A stretch of DNA of 49,936 nt. Origin: an uncultured Leucobacter sp. (GTDB lineage Bacteria > Actinomycetota > Actinomycetes > Actinomycetales > Microbacteriaceae). The position numbers and the translations under genes were made by a program. Shown piece by piece: positions 42,003-49,886 of this stretch. The notes under the pieces are model-generated. The model was given only the letters and a program-made list of their open reading frames with translations, did not search any database and was not told the origin of the DNA. The first letter of the stretch is position 1. Every line of letters begins with the position of its first letter. The stretch is from contig CALCJF010000006.1 of NCBI GenBank assembly GCA_937967375.1, positions 1 to 49,936 of the forward strand, read 5' to 3'.

Positions 42003-43105
42003 AGCTCGACGTCCTCAGCCGACGCTACATCCGTGTCGTCGGGAAAGACCATGACCGTCTCGGGCCGCACCGCGACCACGACCTGCTCGCCGACGGCCGG
42101 AACTCGTTCACCTGGGTGCACGTCGACGGTGAGCGCGCTCTCGAGCCCAGCGTCGACCTCGACCCGGGTGTTGCCACCGAGGTAGGTCGCCTGGGCGACG
42201 GTGCCACGCAGACCGGCTGCCGAGCCTTCAGCAGAGCCGCCGGCTGCCACCAGACGGGCATCGTGCGGTCGAAAGCCCACCCAGACGCGCTCGCCGGCCT
42301 TGGTTTCCTGAGCCCGGTGGGCGAGACGCTGCCCGTTTTCGAGCACCGCCTCTGGGCCCGAGAGCGAGGCCCGCACGAAGCTGCCCTCACCCACAAACCT
42401 CGCGACGCCGAGTGACGCAGGTGTCGCATAAATCTCCTGCGGCGTGCCTACCTGCAGCAGGTCGCCATGGCTCATCACACCGATGCGGTCTGAGAGCGAG
42501 AGCGCCTCTTCCTGATCGTGCGTGACGTAGACCGTAGTGATGCCGAGCTCTTGCTGCAGCGCGCGAACGTCGGCGCGCAGCCTCACGCGCAGCTTCGCGT
42601 CGAGGTTCGCAAGGGGCTCGTCCATGAGCAGCACACGAGGTCGGGTGACGATCGCGCGAGCGATCACCACTCGCTGCTGCTGGCCACCCGAGAGGTTACG
42701 TGGCAAGCGATCCTCGTAGCCCTCAAGGTCGACCATCGCGAGCGCCTCGCGCACCCGGTCGGCGGCCTCGGCCTTCGACACGCCTCGCGGCTTCAGCCCG
42801 TAGGCCACGTTCTGCTGCACGGTCAGGTGCGGAAAGATCGCATAGCTCTGAAACACCATGGCGGTGTCGCGCTTGTGCGGTGGGGTGCCGTCGACGTTCT
42901 CGCCGCCAATCTCGAGCGTGCCCTCTGAAAGGTTCAGAAACCCCGCGAGCGAGCGCAAGAGCGTCGTCTTGCCGCAGCCGCTCGGCCCGAGCAGGGTGAA
43001 GAACTCACCGTTTTCGATCTGCAGGTCGACGGCCTTCACCGCCGTGGCGCCATTGCCGTACACGATTGACGCGCCTGAAATCTTGATATCGCCGTTGCCG
43101 CTCAT
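41999..43105 (-). CDS. ABC transporter ATP-binding protein (FbpC/PotA/PhnT type)
   Basis: A 368-residue ATPase. Walker A GPSGCGKTT (40-48), signature LSGGQQQR (138-145), Walker B VLLMDEPLANLDAKLR; then a C-terminal TOBE domain (about 285-365), the ferric/spermidine/phosphonate branch marker. Overlaps the permease start by 4 nt. Substrate is set by the SBP, 78 nt upstream. Confidence 0.93.
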   Translation of the reverse strand: MSGNGDIKISGASIVYGNGATAVKAVDLQIENGEFFTLLGPSGCGKTTLLRSLAGFLNLSEGTLEIGGENVDGTPPHKRDTAMVFQSYAIFPHLTVQQNVAYGLKPRGVSKAEAADRVREALAMVDLEGYEDRLPRNLSGGQQQRVVIARAIVTRPRVLLMDEPLANLDAKLRVRLRADVRALQQELGITTVYVTHDQEEALSLSDRIGVMSHGDLLQVGTPQEIYATPASLGVARFVGEGSFVRASLSGPEAVLENGQRLAHRAQETKAGERVWVGFRPHDARLVAAGGSAEGSAAGLRGTVAQATYLGGNTRVEVDAGLESALTVDVHPGERVPAVGEQVVVAVRPETVMVFPDDTDVASAEDVEL

Positions 43106-43183
43106 GCGTCACTCCTCATACATCTATCTAGCGAACGTTGAAGCACGGGCCAGCCCCTCGTCGAGGCCAGCCCGTGCGAACAA

Positions 43184-44200
43184 TCACACCGAGGTGATGA
43201 TGTCCTTCCAGCGGTCGATCCACTCGTCTTTTTGCGCGAGTGCGTCGGGATCCTGCTTGATCACCTTCACCTCGTCGAGCGGAGCGATGTCCGTCAAAGC
43301 GAAATCACCTGCGACCACAGGTCGGCCACCGGCTCGGTTCTCGGCGATGTATGCCTGGGTCTCATCGCTGAGCATCCAGTCGATGAACAGCTCGGCATTC
43401 TTCGGGTTCGGGCCGCCGGCGATCTGGAACATCGTCATTGTCGTCATGCTGGCGCCCTCTTTCGGGTTGACCGTGACGACGTTCGGATCCTCGGCGAACG
43501 TCAGGAAGCTCTCGTTCATGACCGCGATCTCGGCCTCACCGTTGACGACGGCCTGGAACGGTGCAGCCGAGCCCTCGACTACGACAAGGTTCGGAGCGAT
43601 CTTCTCGACCAGCTCCCAACCGCCGACGGTCACCCAGTCGGCGATGACAGAGAAGGCGCTGCCCGACGAGGCCGGGTTCGCGATGTAGATCTTGCCCTTC
43701 CACTTCGGATCGGCCAGGTCTGCCCACGAAGTAGGGCCGTCACCCTTCTTCACGAGGTCGGGGCTGTAGAAGATCGTGTTCAGCATGCCGGTGAGCGATA
43801 CACCGTAGCCCGACTCGAGCTTGTACTCGGGCAGCGTGCGATCGGTGATGCTCGCCGGCAGCTTGGTGTAGAGATCGGGGGTGCTCAGCGCTGGATCGCC
43901 CGACGACCAGAGCACGTCGCCAAGAGGCTTCGCTGCCTCGGCGTTGACGCGGCTCAGCAGCTCGCCGGTGTTGCCGCTGATCACCTCGACATTGATGTCG
44001 GGGTACTTCTCGTTGAACATCTCGACATAGTCGGCCGAAGTCGGGTCGCCCGAATAGAGCACGAGGCCCTTCTCGTCGCCGCCCGACGAATCTGCAGCGC
44101 CGCTATCGCCGGCATCGCTGCTGCATCCTGCGAGCAGCAGGAGGGGAAGGACCACCGCAGAAGCGAGGATCGGCTTCAGAATTGACATTGGTTTCTTCAT
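43184..44200 (-). CDS. ABC transporter substrate-binding lipoprotein (ferric/phosphonate type)
   Basis: A 338-residue solute-binding lipoprotein. Signal peptide with lipobox LLAGC (Cys26), then a Gly/Ser/Asp-rich linker and GLVLYSGDPTSADYVEMFNE, the FbpA/2-aminoethylphosphonate-binding-like fold (PF13343/PF13416 type). The pocket segments GDVLWSSGDPALSTPDLY and YGVSLTGMLNTIFYSPDLV contain small polar residues; the ferric-binding tyrosines of FbpA are not evident, so an anionic organic ligand is more likely. ATG 44200 is preceded by GGAG; a longer start at 44233 adds 11 residues. Confidence 0.9.
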   Translation of the reverse strand: MKKPMSILKPILASAVVLPLLLLAGCSSDAGDSGAADSSGGDEKGLVLYSGDPTSADYVEMFNEKYPDINVEVISGNTGELLSRVNAEAAKPLGDVLWSSGDPALSTPDLYTKLPASITDRTLPEYKLESGYGVSLTGMLNTIFYSPDLVKKGDGPTSWADLADPKWKGKIYIANPASSGSAFSVIADWVTVGGWELVEKIAPNLVVVEGSAAPFQAVVNGEAEIAVMNESFLTFAEDPNVVTVNPKEGASMTTMTMFQIAGGPNPKNAELFIDWMLSDETQAYIAENRAGGRPVVAGDFALTDIAPLDEVKVIKQDPDALAQKDEWIDRWKDIITSV

Positions 44201-44262
44201 GTTGTCTCCGTTGTTAGGAACGATGAGTGACATTTGGAGTCTTGGTGCGGATGCCCGCGAGC

Positions 44263-45486
44263 TCAGCCGAGCTCGACCCCGGACCGCTTCGGTGGCGCGA
44301 CCTCAGCGAGGGCGTCGAGGAGGCGGCCGATCTCGGCATCGGTGTTGTATGGCGCGAGGCCGATGCGCAGGCCCCCCTGTTCACCGAGACCGAGTTTGAC
44401 GGTTGCGCGCTGCGCGTAGAAGTTGCCGACTTGGGCGACGACGCCCCGCTGCAGCAGCCCCTCGAGCACGTCGGCATCGGCATAACCGTCGATCGAGATG
44501 AGCGTCGTCGAAGTGCGCTTTTGGGCTCGCGAGTACCGGGTGACGTGCGGCATTTCTTTGAGTCCAGCTTCGAGTCTTGCGAGGATCGATGCCTCATGTA
44601 TCTCGATCTCGTGCATTGCCGCAAGCACTCGGTCGCGCCTCGACCCCGTGTGCACCGAGCTGAGCGAGGCCAGGTACTCGACCGATGCGGTAAACCCCGC
44701 GAGCATCTCGTAGGGCAGAGTGCCGAGTTCGAAGCGGAGCGGTACCGCTTCGGGTGAAGGAAGCAGCTTGTCTGGGTGCAGCGTTTCGAGCACCGAAGGC
44801 GAGGCCACCAGCACACCGAAGTGCGGCCCGAAGAGCTTGTAAGGCGAGAAGGTGAAGAAGTCCGCGCCGAGCACCGAGACATCGACGCCGGCGTGCGACG
44901 TGAAGTGCACACCGTCGACGTAGAGCATCGCGCCATGTGCATGCGCCTTCGCAGCGATGGCCGCTATGTCGGGTTGAGTTCCGATCAGATTCGATGCCGC
45001 GGTCACTGCGACAAGGCGGGTCCGATCGTCAATCAGCTCATCGTATTGTTCGACCGGCAACTCACCCGTGGCGATGTCGAAGCCCGCCCACCGGACGCTC
45101 ACGCCCGCGCGCTCGGCCGCGAGCACCCAAGGCGTTGCGTTCGAGTCGTGCTCGAGTTCGCTGAGCACGATGTTGTCGCCGGCGGCCCACTGCGTAGAAA
45201 GGGTGCGCGCAAAATCGAAGGTGAGCGCGGTCGCGCTGCGCCCATGCACCACACCCGCAGGGTCGGCACCTACCAGATCTGCAACTGCCTGGCGAAATCC
45301 CGCGACCGCATCGGCCGTGCGGCGACCGTCGAGCAGCGCATACTGCGAAGAGGTCGGCCTCGTCACCGCGTCTCGCATGGCCAAGGCGATCTGCGAGGGA
45401 ACGAGCATCCCACCGGGCGCGTCAAAGTACGCAAGCCCGGATTCGAGCGCGGGAAAGTCGGCTCGTATCAACTGAGGATCAAACAC
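44263..45486 (-). CDS. Cysteine desulfurase-like PLP enzyme (aminotransferase class V, VC1184-type)
   Basis: A 407-residue class V fold enzyme. LAYFDAPGGMLVPSQIALAM, HGRSATALTFDFARTLSTQW and LSELEHDSNATPWVLAAERA are features of the SufS-like VC1184 subfamily. The PLP lysine is Lys217 in TFSPYKLFGPHFG; LYVDGVHFTSHAGVDVS gives the PLP-Asp and His. The catalytic Cys loop typical of SufS/IscS is not clear, so isomerase, lyase or selenocysteine-lyase-like chemistry is possible. It is the first gene of the run, 62 nt ahead of the SBP gene. Promoter in the AT-rich gap at 45487-45619. Confidence 0.82.
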   Translation of the reverse strand: MFDPQLIRADFPALESGLAYFDAPGGMLVPSQIALAMRDAVTRPTSSQYALLDGRRTADAVAGFRQAVADLVGADPAGVVHGRSATALTFDFARTLSTQWAAGDNIVLSELEHDSNATPWVLAAERAGVSVRWAGFDIATGELPVEQYDELIDDRTRLVAVTAASNLIGTQPDIAAIAAKAHAHGAMLYVDGVHFTSHAGVDVSVLGADFFTFSPYKLFGPHFGVLVASPSVLETLHPDKLLPSPEAVPLRFELGTLPYEMLAGFTASVEYLASLSSVHTGSRRDRVLAAMHEIEIHEASILARLEAGLKEMPHVTRYSRAQKRTSTTLISIDGYADADVLEGLLQRGVVAQVGNFYAQRATVKLGLGEQGGLRIGLAPYNTDAEIGRLLDALAEVAPPKRSGVELG

Positions 45487-45510
45487 TAGATGACATCCTT
45501 GGCATTCATA

Positions 45511-45540
45511 TCAAAAGCTTAAAGTTCATTTTGCTTTTGA
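45511..45540. promoter_or_regulatory. AT-rich divergent promoter region with inverted repeat
   Basis: TCAAAAGC (45511-45518) and GCTTTTGA (45533-45540) form a perfect 8-bp inverted repeat with a 14-nt spacer in the AT-rich gap (45487-45619) between the class V enzyme (minus) and the EamA gene (plus). A Lrp/AsnC regulator encoded nearby is the natural candidate to bind it. Confidence 0.5.
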
Positions 45541-45619
45541 TCCGAAAGCATAACACGAGTTTGATGCTCCAATAACTTGAGCCCCGATCTCCCAAACGAT
45601 TGCCGTATAGGCTTGCGAG

Positions 45620-46624
45620 GTGAGCACCTCAAGATCCGTCTCTACCCTGGGGTTCCTGCTGGCGCTCGGCTCGGCCGCGAGCTTCGCCCTCTCGGGTATC
45701 TTCGCGAGCGCGCTCATGGAGTCAGGGTGGACTGCGGGGGCCGCAGTAACCGCCAGAATCAGCTTCGCCGCACTCGCACTCCTGGCGCCGACGATTTTCA
45801 TGCTGCGCGAATCGTGGGGCTTGGTGAAACGCGCCTGGAGCTCCATCTTGCTCTTCGGCGTACTCGCGGTAGCCGGGTGCCAGCTCGCGTTCTTTCTTGC
45901 CGTGCAGTTCATTCCGCCAAGCCTCGCCCTGCTGATCGAGTTCATGGGGCCGGTGCTGCTCATGCTCTGGTCCTGGGCGCGCAGCCGCGTCTCGCCCGGG
46001 TTCATCACCCTGCTCGGAGCCGCGCTCGCCGTGCTCGGCCTCGTCGCAACCTCGGGCAGCGTGCTCGGCAGTGGGCTGCACCCGCTCGGCATTTTCTTCG
46101 CCCTGATCGCGGCGGTCGGAAACGCAACCTACTTCGCCGCCGGAGCGCGGGCTGACCACGGCATCGCCCCGCTTCCCTTCGTAGGTCTCGGGCTCACGGT
46201 CGGCGCGGTGATCCTTGCGATCGTCAGCGCCCTCGGCCTGCTCCCATTCGCCGTCTCAAGCGCACCGGGCAGAATCGCAGGCGTGCCGCTCGATCCGTGG
46301 CTTCTCGTCATCGGAATGGTGCTCATCTCGACGGTGCTCTCTTACCTACTCGGCGTCGCGGCGGCTCGCCGACTCGGTGCTACCGTGGCAAGCTTCACCG
46401 GATATTCGGAGCCCTTGTTTGGCATCATCTGGACGATCCTGCTGCTGTCGGTGCTGCCGACCGACATGCAATGGCTCGGTGCTGCGCTCATCATCGCCGG
46501 AGTGGTGACCGTGAAAGTGGGAGAGCTTCGGGAATCCAGGCGGGCTTCGCGAGACGTGCCCGAAGCGGACGCAAGCGAAGCGCTCTCGAACGCACCCAGC
46601 GATGATGATTCCGCACGTTTGTAG
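45620..46624 (+). CDS. EamA/RhaT family transporter
   Basis: A 334-residue drug/metabolite transporter with ten helices in two EamA repeats (about 8-150 and 165-300). FLLALGSAASFALSGIFASA is the opening helix; LSYLLGVAAARRLGATVASF and SEPLFGIIWTILLLSVLPTD are second-repeat markers. Members export amino acids (RhtA/YdcZ type), purines or other metabolites. C-terminal ~35 residues are polar. Start is GTG 45620. It is followed by an Lrp/AsnC gene 60 nt later, a typical pairing for an amino-acid exporter. Confidence 0.9.
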   Translation: MSTSRSVSTLGFLLALGSAASFALSGIFASALMESGWTAGAAVTARISFAALALLAPTIFMLRESWGLVKRAWSSILLFGVLAVAGCQLAFFLAVQFIPPSLALLIEFMGPVLLMLWSWARSRVSPGFITLLGAALAVLGLVATSGSVLGSGLHPLGIFFALIAAVGNATYFAAGARADHGIAPLPFVGLGLTVGAVILAIVSALGLLPFAVSSAPGRIAGVPLDPWLLVIGMVLISTVLSYLLGVAAARRLGATVASFTGYSEPLFGIIWTILLLSVLPTDMQWLGAALIIAGVVTVKVGELRESRRASRDVPEADASEALSNAPSDDDSARL

Positions 46625-46684
46625 AATGCTCACGACACCGGAGCGTACCGCCAAAGCCACTCCAACTCAGAGACGAGGAACACC

Positions 46685-47239
46685 ATGCCACCCGAGAAGT
46701 CAATCTTCGGTTATCTCTCCGACGGACTGACCAAGGCTCCACCGGTCGTCTCGCTCGACGAGACCGACCTCAAGCTGCTCTCACTTCTGCTCAAAGATGC
46801 CCGCGCAACGCTCAAGAGCCTCGCCGCGGAGGTGGGCCTGTCGGCGCCGGCAGTTTCCGAGCGAATGGCTCGGATGCAGCACGAGGGCGTGGTGCGCGGC
46901 TACCGCGTCGACATCGACTGGCGCACCCTGGGCTACACGCTCACCGCATACCTCTCGGTCGTCATCAGGGTCGGCACTCCCCGCGACCAAGTGCTGCTCG
47001 AACTGCAGGAAGTGCCCGAGGTCGAAGAGGTCTCAGTCGTGACAGGGGCATCTGACCTGATCATCCGCATCCGCTGCACCGGCTTCGACCACCTCAAGCA
47101 CATCATCGCTGAGCACATCTGGGCCCGCACCGACCTCGACTTCACCGAAACCCGTCTCGCTTTCTACTCCGACTCGTCTACCGACATCGAGCAGCATCGA
47201 CTCGACCGCCTGCTCGCAGAGCTTCGCGAGGGTCGCTAG
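46685..47239 (+). CDS. Lrp/AsnC family transcriptional regulator
   Basis: A 184-residue regulator: N-terminal HTH (about 25-75; LDETDLKLLSLLLKDARATL, LAAEVGLSAPAVSERMARM) and an AsnC/RAM ligand-binding domain (about 90-160) with VEEVSVVTGASDLIIRIRC. A 20-residue N-terminal extension precedes the standard start. Usually responds to an amino acid and controls a transporter or degrading enzyme; here EamA (upstream) and the class V/ABC run across the gap are the candidates. Confidence 0.92.
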   Translation: MPPEKSIFGYLSDGLTKAPPVVSLDETDLKLLSLLLKDARATLKSLAAEVGLSAPAVSERMARMQHEGVVRGYRVDIDWRTLGYTLTAYLSVVIRVGTPRDQVLLELQEVPEVEEVSVVTGASDLIIRIRCTGFDHLKHIIAEHIWARTDLDFTETRLAFYSDSSTDIEQHRLDRLLAELREGR

Positions 47240-47257
47240 ACACACGGTTGGAGCGTG

Positions 47258-47614
47258 TCAGGCCCGCTTGAGATACTCCTCGATCTCGCTTCGCGGCACG
47301 CCAATCGCAGCCATCGCGGCGAGGTACTCACGGGAGAGCTCGAGCGCCCGCCTGTGCTTGCCGGCGTCGTCGAGGTTCGGCGCGACGATGGTGCCGTTGC
47401 GGCCCTGCGTCTGCACGAACCCCGCCGCCTCGAGTTCTTTATAACTTCGCGCCACAGTGTTTGCGGCAAGGCCGAGCTCTGCCGCAAGCGAGCGCACCGG
47501 GGGCAGTTTGCTGCCGGGCGCGAGTTTTCCACTTGCGATGCGGGCAATCACGGCCTCGCGTAGCTGCTCGAACGGCGGCACCGCCGATCCGGGGTCAATC
47601 TCGATGTCGATCAT
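47258..47614 (-). CDS. GntR family regulator (YtrA subfamily)
   Basis: A 118-residue short GntR protein: wHTH about 8-75 (PPFEQLREAVIARIASGKLA, AAELGLAANTVARSYKELEA, wing FVQTQGRNGTIVA) and a short helical dimerisation tail, as in YtrA. The ATG at 47614 has AAAGGAT 6 nt upstream; a longer frame to 47755 overlaps the MFS gene and lacks a ribosome site. YtrA-type regulators usually respond to cell-envelope antibiotics and control exporters; the adjacent MFS gene, co-directional and upstream, is a candidate target. Confidence 0.9.
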   Translation of the reverse strand: MIDIEIDPGSAVPPFEQLREAVIARIASGKLAPGSKLPPVRSLAAELGLAANTVARSYKELEAAGFVQTQGRNGTIVAPNLDDAGKHRRALELSREYLAAMAAIGVPRSEIEEYLKRA

Positions 47615-47649
47615 GCGATCCTTTTCGTGTCTGCTTGCAGGGTATCGCC

Positions 47650-48969
47650 TCAGGCCGCCGGTTGCAGTGCGAGCCTTGATTCTCGCGACTTCCCAGGCTT
47701 CACCATCATCGAGGTCGCGGCAGCGATGATGCACAGCGCGGCCCCGCCCCACCACGCGTAGGTGTACTCGCCGAAGACATCGCGAATGACGCCAGCACCG
47801 AGCGCTGCCGCAGCGGCGCCCAGCTGATGTGCCGCGAACACCCAGCCGAACACGATCGTGCCACGGTCGCCGAAAATCGACTGGCAGAGGGCCGCCGTCG
47901 GCGGCACGGTCGCCACCCAGTCGAGCCCGTAGACCACGATGAAGATGATCATGCTCACGTGCACGCTATCGCTCAGCAGCCACGGCAGTGCCATCAGGCC
48001 GACACCGCGAAAGACGTAGTAGAACGCGAGCAACCATCGCGGGTCGAAGCGATCGGTGAGCCAACCAGAGAAGACTGTGCCAACGATATCGAAGACACCG
48101 ACCACAGCGAGCAGACTTGCCGCGACGGCCTGCGGCATGCCGTGATCGTGAGCGCTCGGAATGAAGTGCACGCCGACCAGACCGTTCGTCGTCGCACCGC
48201 ACACCGCGAAGGCAATCGCGAGTGCCCAGAACGAGCGGTGTTTCACTGCGAAGGCAAGACCAGCGAAGGCGCGCTGCATGGCCCCACCTGTTGCACGAGG
48301 CGGCGCAACGTATGAGGCGGGGTCGGCACCGTAAGGCAGCACCCCGCGATCTTCCGGATAGTCGCGAAGCAACCAGACGGCGAGCGGAATCACCGCGAGA
48401 GCTACGGCGGCGATCAGCAGTGATGCCTGTCGCCAGCCGACGTTCTCGGCGAGAGCCGCGACCGGGGGCAGCAGCATGAGTTGCCCGGCCGCCTGGCCTG
48501 CCGAGAGCACGCCCATCACCAGGCCGCGCTTCTTGATGAACCAGCGCTGGCTGATCGTTGCAGCGAGCACCATCGCCATCGATCCAGTGCCGCCGCCGAT
48601 CAACACGCCCCAGAAGACAAGCAGCTGCCACGAGGCCGTCATGAGCACGCTGCCCGCGGCTCCGATCGCAACGAGCAGCAAAGCGATCGAGACGACGCGG
48701 CGCAGGCCGAAGCGATCCATCAGTGCCGCGGCAAAGGGCGAGACGAGACCGTAAAGAATCAGATTGACGCTGACCGCGAGCGAGATCACGCTCATCGACC
48801 AGCCGAACTCGCTGTGCAGCGGCACCATGAGCGCGCCCGGTGCCGCACGGAACCCAGCGGCACCGAACAGCGCGAGAAGGGCAGCGACCGCGATCCACCA
48901 TGCGGGGTGAATACGGTGCCGAGCGGCGGGCGCGGCATCCCTGACGGGTTCGGTGGATCGCGTCGTCAT
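47650..48969 (-). CDS. MFS transporter (oxalate/formate or monocarboxylate-like)
   Basis: A 439-residue major facilitator with 12 helices. GFRAAPGALMVPLHSEFGWS and AALMDRFGLRRVVSIALLLV (loop 2-3 signature) and SQRWFIKKRGLVMGVLSAGQ match the OFA/MCT-like branch. Typical substrates are small organic acids, but drug export is also seen. It reads away from the HxlR gene (divergent, 63-nt gap) and toward the GntR-YtrA gene. Confidence 0.88.
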   Translation of the reverse strand: MTTRSTEPVRDAAPAARHRIHPAWWIAVAALLALFGAAGFRAAPGALMVPLHSEFGWSMSVISLAVSVNLILYGLVSPFAAALMDRFGLRRVVSIALLLVAIGAAGSVLMTASWQLLVFWGVLIGGGTGSMAMVLAATISQRWFIKKRGLVMGVLSAGQAAGQLMLLPPVAALAENVGWRQASLLIAAVALAVIPLAVWLLRDYPEDRGVLPYGADPASYVAPPRATGGAMQRAFAGLAFAVKHRSFWALAIAFAVCGATTNGLVGVHFIPSAHDHGMPQAVAASLLAVVGVFDIVGTVFSGWLTDRFDPRWLLAFYYVFRGVGLMALPWLLSDSVHVSMIIFIVVYGLDWVATVPPTAALCQSIFGDRGTIVFGWVFAAHQLGAAAAALGAGVIRDVFGEYTYAWWGGAALCIIAAATSMMVKPGKSRESRLALQPAA

Positions 48970-49032
48970 CGACCTGGCTTTCTTCAGCGAAGTTATGAGA
49001 TGATGAAGACTCTAACACTCACGGGAGGTGCG

Positions 49033-49542
49033 ATGCCACTGCGATCCGACTGGTCTGACGAGGCGTGCCCCATCCGGCGTTCGCTCGACGTGCTCGGCGA
49101 TCCGTGGGTGCTGGTAATCGTGCGCGACGTGCTGCACGGCCGCGGCCGCTTCGATGCACTGCACCAGAATCTCGGTATCTCAGAGGCTGTGCTGAGCCGC
49201 AGACTGCGCAATATGGTCGACGCCGGGCTGCTCGAGCGCACCGACTATCTCGACGGGGCTCGCACCAGGCAGGCATACGTCGCTACTGAGGCCGCCGCCG
49301 AGTTGCTGCCCATACTGCAACAGCTTGCGCTCTGGGGCGAACGGCACACCCCGATGCCTGCGCACGGCGCACACATGTCTCTCGTGCACCGCGACTGCGG
49401 CAGCGAGACCACGCAGGGAGAAGTCTGCAGCGCCTGCGGCAAAGTGCTCGTGCCACAGGCGATGACCTGGGTGAAACCCTGGAAGGACCGGCGCGATAAC
49501 CTCGTACCCGCAGGAGTGTTGCTGCCGAGGACGCCGGTCTAA
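49033..49542 (+). CDS. HxlR family regulator with C-terminal zinc ribbon
   Basis: A 169-residue winged-helix regulator. DEACPIRRSLDVLGDPWVLV includes the conserved Cys of HxlR proteins that may sense thiol reagents; SEAVLSRRLRNMVDAGLLER is the recognition helix. After about residue 115 there is an extra Cys-rich tail (HRDCGSETTQGEVCSACGKVL) that looks like a zinc ribbon, as in one HxlR subgroup. ATG 49033 follows an ideal GGGAGG. Divergent from the MFS gene, its likely target; CTTCAGCGAAG in the 63-nt gap may be an operator half-set. Confidence 0.92.
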   Translation: MPLRSDWSDEACPIRRSLDVLGDPWVLVIVRDVLHGRGRFDALHQNLGISEAVLSRRLRNMVDAGLLERTDYLDGARTRQAYVATEAAAELLPILQQLALWGERHTPMPAHGAHMSLVHRDCGSETTQGEVCSACGKVLVPQAMTWVKPWKDRRDNLVPAGVLLPRTPV

Positions 49543-49886
49543 CGAACCACGAAGTTCTCGGGAATGGTGCCTTCGGGTAGCGGGTACGAGAAGTGCCACC
49601 ATTCGAGCGGGTACTGCGTGAAGCCCCCAGCCTGCATCGCATCGTGCAGCAGGGCGCGGTTCTCGACCTGCTGTTCGGTGAGGCCTGCGGTCTCGTAGTG
49701 CGAAAGCTCACCGAAGAAGTCGAACGGGCCGCCCATGTCGAGCGGTTCGCCGGTTGCGAGATCGACGAGGGTGAGGTCGACCGTGCCACCGAGGGAGTGC
49801 CCCGATTTCTCGGCGATGTAGCCGAGCTCGAAAAGCTGAGGCTTCTCAAAGTCGGGGTAATACTCGATCTTCGTCTGCTGGTCGTT
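49539..49886 (-). CDS. D-alanyl-D-alanine dipeptidase (VanX/DdpX type), 5' truncated by contig end
   Basis: The C-terminal 115 codons of an M15D dipeptidase that hydrolyses free D-Ala-D-Ala. The zinc site SGHSLGGTVDLTLVDL and the later LEWWHFSYPLPEG (Glu/His of the site) are intact. Genomic sequence ends at 49886 inside the gene; the next bases are adapter, so any start codon placed beyond that point is artificial. Its stop overlaps the HxlR stop region tail to tail. Without glycopeptide-resistance genes nearby, a wall-recycling role is likelier than resistance. Confidence 0.88.
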   Translation of the reverse strand, partial: NDQQTKIEYYPDFEKPQLFELGYIAEKSGHSLGGTVDLTLVDLATGEPLDMGGPFDFFGELSHYETAGLTEQQVENRALLHDAMQAGGFTQYPLEWWHFSYPLPEGTIPENFVVR

